From: an uncultured Celeribacter sp. | Lineage (GTDB): Bacteria > Pseudomonadota > Alphaproteobacteria > Rhodobacterales > Rhodobacteraceae | Length of the DNA stretch: 64,000 nucleotides | Assembly (NCBI RefSeq): GCF_963676475.1 | Contig: NZ_OY781106.1 | Coordinates: 186,001 to 250,000, forward strand | Direction: 5' to 3' | Shown: in pieces, positions 59,437 through 64,000 of the stretch | How positions within the stretch are numbered: the stretch's first letter is position 1 | Layout: each line of letters starts with the position of its first letter | Notes under the pieces: generated by a model | Seen by the model: the letters and a program-made list of their open reading frames with translations, nothing else | Database searches by the model: none | What the model was told of the DNA's origin: nothing | Position numbers and translations under genes: made by a program

Positions 59437-59844
59437 ATGAACGATTTCACCAAACTTTTCGCAGAGATGATCGAGCAGAGCCAAAAGATGGCCGCCTCGT
59501 TCAACCCGGCGCTGGAGAACTTCCAGATGCCGGCTCTCGACAAGCTGTTCCCGACGATGTCGAAGGAACAGATGGAAATGTTCTGGGGCAACACGTTCAA
59601 CCGCGAGGGTCTGGATGCCAAGACGCGTTTGCTGGTCGTTCTGGCCGGTCAGACCGTGTTGGGCGCACAGGCCGAAGCGCCGTTCAAACTGACGGTCCGC
59701 CACGCCATCGAGGCGGGGGCCACGCAAAAAGAGATCGCGGAAGTGATCTATCAAATGTCAATGCTGGGCGGAGTTCCGGCGATGTCAAAGGCACTGGAGT
59801 TGGCGCAGGCCGTCTTCTCCGAGACGCAGGAGGGCAGTGAATGA
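59437..59844 (+). CDS. Carboxymuconolactone decarboxylase (CMD/AhpD-like) family protein
   Basis: A 135-aa helical protein with the CMD core: LDAKTRLLVVLAGQTVLGAQAEAPFKLTVRHAIEAGATQKEIAEVIYQMSMLGGVPAM. It has the conserved His of LTVRHAIEAG but lacks the CxxC of AhpD, so a peroxidase role is unlikely. The first 45 residues, rich in Phe and Met, are an extra segment. ATG 59437 follows GGAG and the last four bases overlap nuoJ (ATGA). Confidence 0.85.
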   Translation: MNDFTKLFAEMIEQSQKMAASFNPALENFQMPALDKLFPTMSKEQMEMFWGNTFNREGLDAKTRLLVVLAGQTVLGAQAEAPFKLTVRHAIEAGATQKEIAEVIYQMSMLGGVPAMSKALELAQAVFSETQEGSE

Positions 59845-60455
59845 CTGTCGCAGATTACGCATTTTACCTTTTCGCCATCGTGATGCTGGTGGCCGGGGTG
59901 TTCACGGTTGTGTCGCGCAACCCGGTGCACTCCGTGCTCTGGCTGATCGTCACCTTCCTGACCGCCTCTGGGTTGTTCGTCCTGCTGGGCGCGGAATTCG
60001 TCGCGATGCTTCTGGTCATCGTCTACGTCGGCGCGGTCATGGTGCTTTTCCTCTTCGTCGTCATGATGCTGGACGTCGATTTCGCAGAGCTCAAGGCGGG
60101 CATGGCGAAATACCTGCCGTTTGCGCTTTTGATCGGTGTGGTGCTGTTGCTTCAGATGGGCTTTGCCTTTGGCGACTGGCATGCGGCAGAGGGCGCCGAC
60201 GCGCTGCGCCGCTCGGTGACGCCGGATGCGAGCGAGGTGCACAACACCGCCGCTCTGGGCCAGCTCATGTATGACGATTACCTGATGCTCTTCCAACTGG
60301 CGGGTCTGATCCTTTTGGTCGCCATGATCGGGGCCATCGTCCTGACCCTGCGCCACCGCTCGGATGTGAAACGTCAGAACGTGTTGAAACAGATGTATCG
60401 CAAGCCCGAAGAGTCTTTCGAAATGAAAGACATCAAACCGGGGCAGGGGCTTTAA
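59841..60455 (+). CDS. nuoJ: NADH-quinone oxidoreductase subunit J
   Basis: The 204-aa membrane subunit (ND6 type) has five helices with the conserved NPVHSVLWLIVTFLTASGLFVLLGAEFVAMLLVIVYVGAVMVLFLFVVMMLDVD run, including the pi-bulge helix of the YVGAVMVLFLFVVMML stretch. Its start overlaps the CMD gene's stop. Confidence 0.95.
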   Translation: MTVADYAFYLFAIVMLVAGVFTVVSRNPVHSVLWLIVTFLTASGLFVLLGAEFVAMLLVIVYVGAVMVLFLFVVMMLDVDFAELKAGMAKYLPFALLIGVVLLLQMGFAFGDWHAAEGADALRRSVTPDASEVHNTAALGQLMYDDYLMLFQLAGLILLVAMIGAIVLTLRHRSDVKRQNVLKQMYRKPEESFEMKDIKPGQGL

Positions 60456-60546
60456 GCCTCACGTGAACGACCGGGGCGAGGTCCTCCCGCGCCCCGAAGA
60501 CAAAGGCCACCGAAGTGTGGCGAGACAGAAAGAACTGAGGGACGAC

Positions 60547-60852
60547 ATGGTCGGACTTGAACATTACCTGACAGTGGCCGCGGCGCTGTTTGTCATCGGC
60601 ATCTTCGGGCTCTTTTTGAACCGGAAGAACATCATCATCATCCTGATGTCGATCGAGATGATCCTGCTGTCGGTCAATATCAACCTTGTCGCCTTTTCCT
60701 CCTTTCTGGGGGATCTGACGGGACAGATTTTCACGATGCTGGTTCTGACCGTGGCCGCCGCAGAGGCCGCCATCGGGCTTGCCATCCTCGTGAGCTTCTT
60801 CCGCAACCGCGGCACGATCGACGTCGAAGACGTCAACGTGATGAAAGGGTAA
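60547..60852 (+). CDS. nuoK: NADH-quinone oxidoreductase subunit K
   Basis: The 101-aa ND4L-type subunit has three helices with the two conserved membrane Glu residues of the proton path (MSIEMILLSVNINLV and AAAEAAIGLAIL). Length is exactly that of the family. ATG 60547 follows TGAGGGAC; an in-frame start 28 codons upstream is rejected because that stretch is polar and not part of the fold. The 91 bases between nuoJ and nuoK are the longest gap in this part of the operon. Confidence 0.95.
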   Translation: MVGLEHYLTVAAALFVIGIFGLFLNRKNIIIILMSIEMILLSVNINLVAFSSFLGDLTGQIFTMLVLTVAAAEAAIGLAILVSFFRNRGTIDVEDVNVMKG

Positions 60853-60858
60853 GGGCAA

Positions 60859-62931
60859 ATGGAAACGATCATCCTCTTTGCGCCGCTGGTCGGTGCCCTC
60901 GTCGGCGGCTTTGGCTGGCGTGTGATCGGCGAGAAGCCCGCGCAATATCTGACCACGGGTCTGTTGTTCCTCGCTGCCATTCTGTCCTGGATCGTGTTCC
61001 TCACCTTCGATGGCACGACCGAGCAGGTGACCATCCTGCGCTGGATCGAAAGCGGGTCTTTGTCGGTGGATTGGGGCATTCGCCTCGACCGTCTGACGAC
61101 GATCATGCTGATCGTGGTGAACACGGTCTCGGCGCTCGTGCACCTCTACTCGCTGGGCTACATGGCGCATGATGAGAACTTCGGCGACGACGAGCCTTAT
61201 CGCGCGCGCTTCTTTGCCTATCTCTCTCTCTTCACTTTCACCATGTTGATGCTGGTGACCTCCGACAACCTGATCCAGATGTTCTTTGGTTGGGAAGGCG
61301 TGGGTCTGGCGTCCTACCTGCTGATCGGGTTCTACATCAAGAAGCCCTCCGCCGGTGCCGCCTCGATGAAGGCTTTCATCGTCAACCGTGTCGGTGACTT
61401 CGGCTTTATCCTTGGCATGGCCGGTCTGTTCCTGTTGACTGACAGCGTGCGCTTTGACGATGTATTTGCCGCAGGCCCGATGCTGGCGGACACCTCGCTG
61501 CATTTCCTCTGGACCGAATGGAACGCCGCCAACCTTCTGGCTTTCCTCTTGTTCGTCGGTGCGATGGGGAAATCGGCGCAGCTTTTCCTGCACACTTGGT
61601 TGCCGGACGCGATGGAAGGCCCGACGCCTGTGTCGGCGCTGATCCACGCCGCGACCATGGTGACCGCGGGTGTCTTCCTCGTCTGCCGCATGTCGCCGAT
61701 CTTTGAATATGCGCCGCAGACCCAGATGTTCGTCATCTACATCGGTGCGACCACGGCGTTTTTCGCCGCCACCGTCGGTCTGGTGCAAAACGACATCAAA
61801 CGCGTGATCGCTTACTCGACCTGTTCGCAGCTCGGCTACATGTTCGTGGCCGCAGGCGCGGGCGCTTACGGTCCGGCGATGTTCCACCTTTTGACGCACG
61901 CCTTCTTCAAGGCCATGCTCTTCTTGGGCGCCGGTTCGGTCATCACCGCGATGCACCACGAACAGGACATGCGCAATTACGGCGCGCTGCGTAAAAAGAT
62001 CCCTTTCACCTTCTGGATGATGATCATCGGCACGCTGGCGATCACCGGCGTTGGCATCCCGCTCACGCATTTCGGTTTCGCAGGCTTCCTGTCGAAAGAC
62101 GCCATTATCGAGAGCGCCTATGCCTCGGGTGTCGGTTACGCTTTCTGGATGTTGGTCATCGCGGCGCTGTTCACGTCCTTCTATTCGTGGCGCCTCATTT
62201 TCCTGACCTTCTTTGGCAAGGCGCGCGGCGACCATCATGCGCATGATCATGCGCACGAAAGCCCGCTTGTCATGCTGGTGCCGATCGGGACGCTGTCCTT
62301 GGGCGCGATCTTTGGCGGCATGATCTGGTACAACAGCTTCTTTGGCGATCATGATAAATTCGTTGAGTTTTTCGCGCTGCCGCATCACGCGGAAGTCGAG
62401 ATGGTTGACGGTCATGATGCGGGTCACGGCGAAGCTGCTGCGGATACGCACGGTGAAGAGGCTGCGCACGGCATGGCGCCGCAAGGTGCGATCTTCCTGG
62501 CGGCCGACAACACCGTTCTGGACGACGCCCACCACGCGCCGACTTGGGTGAAAGTGTCGCCCTTCATCGCCATGGTGCTTGGCTTCCTGATCGCCCTTTG
62601 GTTCTACATCTGGAAACCGGAAACGCCCGCGAAATTGGCGAAAAGCCAGCCCGTCGCTTACCAGTTCCTGCTGAACAAATGGTACTTCGACGAGCTTTAT
62701 AACGCGATCTTCGTGCGTCCCGTTCTGGCCCTTGGCCGCTTCCTCTGGAAACGCGGCGACGAAGGCATCATTGACGGCGGGATCAACGGTCTTGCGCTTG
62801 GCATCGTGCCCTTCTTCACCCGCCTTGCTGGCCGGGCACAGTCGGGCTTCATCTTCACTTACGCTTTTAGCATGGTTCTGGGGATTGTGATCTTGGTAAC
62901 CTGGATGTCGATCGGCGGGGGGGCACACTGA
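60859..62931 (+). CDS. nuoL: NADH-quinone oxidoreductase subunit L
   Basis: The 690-aa antiporter-like distal subunit (ND5) has about 14 helices plus the long lateral C-terminal helix. Seen: YSLGYMAHDENFGDDEPYRARFFAYLSLFTF, MFFGWEGVGLASYLLIGF, GAMGKSAQLFLHTWLPDAMEGPTPVSALIHAATMVTAGVFL and the key Lys/His helices. Odd point: two His-rich stretches, GDHHAHDHAHE (about 457-468) and DGHDAGHGEAAADTHGEEAAHG (about 517-538), lie in loops of the C-terminal third. It shares one base with nuoM. Confidence 0.97.
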   Translation: METIILFAPLVGALVGGFGWRVIGEKPAQYLTTGLLFLAAILSWIVFLTFDGTTEQVTILRWIESGSLSVDWGIRLDRLTTIMLIVVNTVSALVHLYSLGYMAHDENFGDDEPYRARFFAYLSLFTFTMLMLVTSDNLIQMFFGWEGVGLASYLLIGFYIKKPSAGAASMKAFIVNRVGDFGFILGMAGLFLLTDSVRFDDVFAAGPMLADTSLHFLWTEWNAANLLAFLLFVGAMGKSAQLFLHTWLPDAMEGPTPVSALIHAATMVTAGVFLVCRMSPIFEYAPQTQMFVIYIGATTAFFAATVGLVQNDIKRVIAYSTCSQLGYMFVAAGAGAYGPAMFHLLTHAFFKAMLFLGAGSVITAMHHEQDMRNYGALRKKIPFTFWMMIIGTLAITGVGIPLTHFGFAGFLSKDAIIESAYASGVGYAFWMLVIAALFTSFYSWRLIFLTFFGKARGDHHAHDHAHESPLVMLVPIGTLSLGAIFGGMIWYNSFFGDHDKFVEFFALPHHAEVEMVDGHDAGHGEAAADTHGEEAAHGMAPQGAIFLAADNTVLDDAHHAPTWVKVSPFIAMVLGFLIALWFYIWKPETPAKLAKSQPVAYQFLLNKWYFDELYNAIFVRPVLALGRFLWKRGDEGIIDGGINGLALGIVPFFTRLAGRAQSGFIFTYAFSMVLGIVILVTWMSIGGGAH

Positions 62932-64000
62932 TGGAAAACGTGCTTTCTTTCGTCACCTTCCTTCCGACGGTGGCCGCCCTCGTGCTCGCGCTTTTCCTGC
63001 GCGGCGAGGATGCGGTGGCTCAACTCAACGCAAAACGACTGGCTCTGTTCGCCACCGTGATCACCTTTGTGATCTCTCTGTTCATCCTCTTTGGCTTTGA
63101 CCCGGAAAACACCGGGTTCCAGATGGTCGAAGAGGCCGACTGGATCATGGGCCTCAAATACAAGATGGGCGTCGATGGCATTTCGGTGCTTTTCGTGATG
63201 CTCACCACCGCGCTTATGCCGCTGGTGATCTGGTCCGCATGGGATGTGAAAACCCGCGTCAAGGAATACATGATCGCTTTCCTTCTGTTGGAAACGCTCA
63301 TGCTCGGCGTGTTCTGCGCGCTCGATCTGATGCTCTTCTACCTCTTCTTCGAAGCAGGCCTCATTCCGATGTTCCTGATCATCGGCATCTGGGGCGGCAA
63401 GAACCGCATCTATGCCGCGTTCAAGTTCTTCCTCTACACCTTCCTGGGCTCCGTCCTGATGCTCGTTGCCATGGTCGCCATGTATATCGACGCGGGCACC
63501 ACCGACATCGTGCAGCTCATGGCGCATGATTTCTCGTCCGAGACGATCCAGGTGCTGGGCTTCAACATCATCGGCGGGTTCCAGACCTTGGCCTTCCTCG
63601 CCTTCTTCGCCTCTTTCGCGGTGAAGATGCCGATGTGGCCGGTGCACACCTGGTTGCCCGACGCCCACGTTCAGGCGCCGACCGCCGGGTCCGTGGTTCT
63701 GGCCGCGATCCTCTTGAAAATGGGCGGCTACGGCTTCCTGCGCTTCTCGCTTCCGATGTTCCCGGTGGCCTCCGCCAACCTCGCGGATTTCATCATGGTG
63801 CTGTCGGTCATCGCCATTGTCTACGCGTCGCTCGTGGCTCTGGTGCAGAGCGACATGAAAAAGCTGATCGCCTATTCTTCGGTTGCCCACATGGGCTACG
63901 TCACTGCGGGTATCTTTACCTTCAACCAACAGGGTCTCGATGGCGCGATCTTCCAGATGATCTCCCACGGTTTCGTCTCCGGCGCGCTCTTCCTCTGTGT
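62931..64000 (+). CDS. nuoM: NADH-quinone oxidoreductase subunit M (partial, runs off the window)
   Basis: The ND4-type proton-pumping subunit starts at ATG 62931, overlapping the nuoL TGA by one base, and remains open to the window end (about 356 codons; the family has about 500). Visible are LMLGVFCALDLMLFYLFFEAGLIPMFLIIGIWGG with the membrane Glu, FAVKMPMWPVHTWLPDAHVQAPTAGSVVLAAILLKMGGYG and IAYSSVAHMGYVTAG. nuoN should follow. Confidence 0.96.
   Translation, partial: MENVLSFVTFLPTVAALVLALFLRGEDAVAQLNAKRLALFATVITFVISLFILFGFDPENTGFQMVEEADWIMGLKYKMGVDGISVLFVMLTTALMPLVIWSAWDVKTRVKEYMIAFLLLETLMLGVFCALDLMLFYLFFEAGLIPMFLIIGIWGGKNRIYAAFKFFLYTFLGSVLMLVAMVAMYIDAGTTDIVQLMAHDFSSETIQVLGFNIIGGFQTLAFLAFFASFAVKMPMWPVHTWLPDAHVQAPTAGSVVLAAILLKMGGYGFLRFSLPMFPVASANLADFIMVLSVIAIVYASLVALVQSDMKKLIAYSSVAHMGYVTAGIFTFNQQGLDGAIFQMISHGFVSGALFLC

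Noticed and set aside
60433..62928. 831-codon minus-strand frame opposite nuoK and nuoL
   Set aside because: The product would be dominated by His, Arg, Asp and Glu, the mirror image of hydrophobic membrane codons. nuoK and nuoL on the other strand are certain.
1..64000. CRISPR arrays, tRNA or rRNA genes, insertion sequences, prophage, or integrons
   Set aside because: No repeat-spacer arrays, no cloverleaf-like sequences, no transposase or integrase motifs and no terminal inverted repeats with a transposase were found while reading the intergenic regions.

Overview
This window is a stretch of high-GC alphaproteobacterial chromosome, most likely from the order Rhodobacterales (Roseobacter group). 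The evidence is a complex I (nuo) operon whose subunit genes are separated by small lineage-specific genes (DUF5333, DUF5337 and DUF3291 types), a DUF3422 gene, short one-base stop/start overlaps throughout, and the neighbourhoods ppdK, folB-folP-glmM and glmU-glmS. No phage, insertion sequence, CRISPR array, rRNA or tRNA was seen.

Layout. 1-7.1 kb: probable tail of glyS, ppdK, a SleB-type cell wall hydrolase, then folB-folP-glmM (folate and UDP-GlcNAc precursor synthesis). 7.1-12.1 kb: a palindromic repeat element, two small envelope proteins, an EamA exporter, ilvC divergent from two tandem Lrp/AsnC regulators, and the wreck of an intradiol dioxygenase gene. 12.1-18.6 kb: a cytochrome b561/cytochrome c' pair, pepN, malate synthase G (glcB) and a decayed glcG. 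18.7-26 kb: a C26 glutamine-amidotransferase-type hydrolase, a pair of tiny membrane proteins, an aldehyde dehydrogenase, a GNAT acetyltransferase, a methyltransferase and the transhydrogenase pntAB. 26-38 kb: two paralogous M20 amidohydrolases, a frameshifted pentapeptide-repeat gene, DUF3422, a YeeE/YedE transporter, and a divergent peptide ABC importer (binding protein and two permeases on one side, a fused two-domain ATPase plus M20 hydrolase on the other). 38-45.6 kb: a minus-strand run glmU-glmS-GNAT-alkD-like-moaA, and gph with a DegT-family aminotransferase on the plus strand.

46.2-64 kb is the nuo operon, nuoA-B-C-[sulfotransferase]-D-E-[HHH membrane protein, DUF5337]-F-[zinc ribbon, DUF3291, two DUF5333]-G-[lipoprotein]-H-[Cys-containing exported protein]-I-[CMD family]-J-K-L-M, cut by the window end inside nuoM. 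All genes lie on one strand with gaps of mostly under 20 bases, behind one recognisable promoter, so the ten non-subunit genes are probably co-transcribed with complex I.

The most unusual signals are these: the intercalated genes of the nuo operon, especially a PAPS-type sulfotransferase and a helix-hairpin-helix module shared by the NuoE tail and its neighbour; four independent signs of gene decay or single-base frameshift (intradiol dioxygenase, glcG, pentapeptide-repeat gene, a small membrane gene); a two-hairpin palindromic element at 7134-7250; a tandem 12-bp palindrome at 13377-13407; and a possible in-frame palindromic insertion in pepN. Functional names rest on motif recognition from sequence alone; no search was run.
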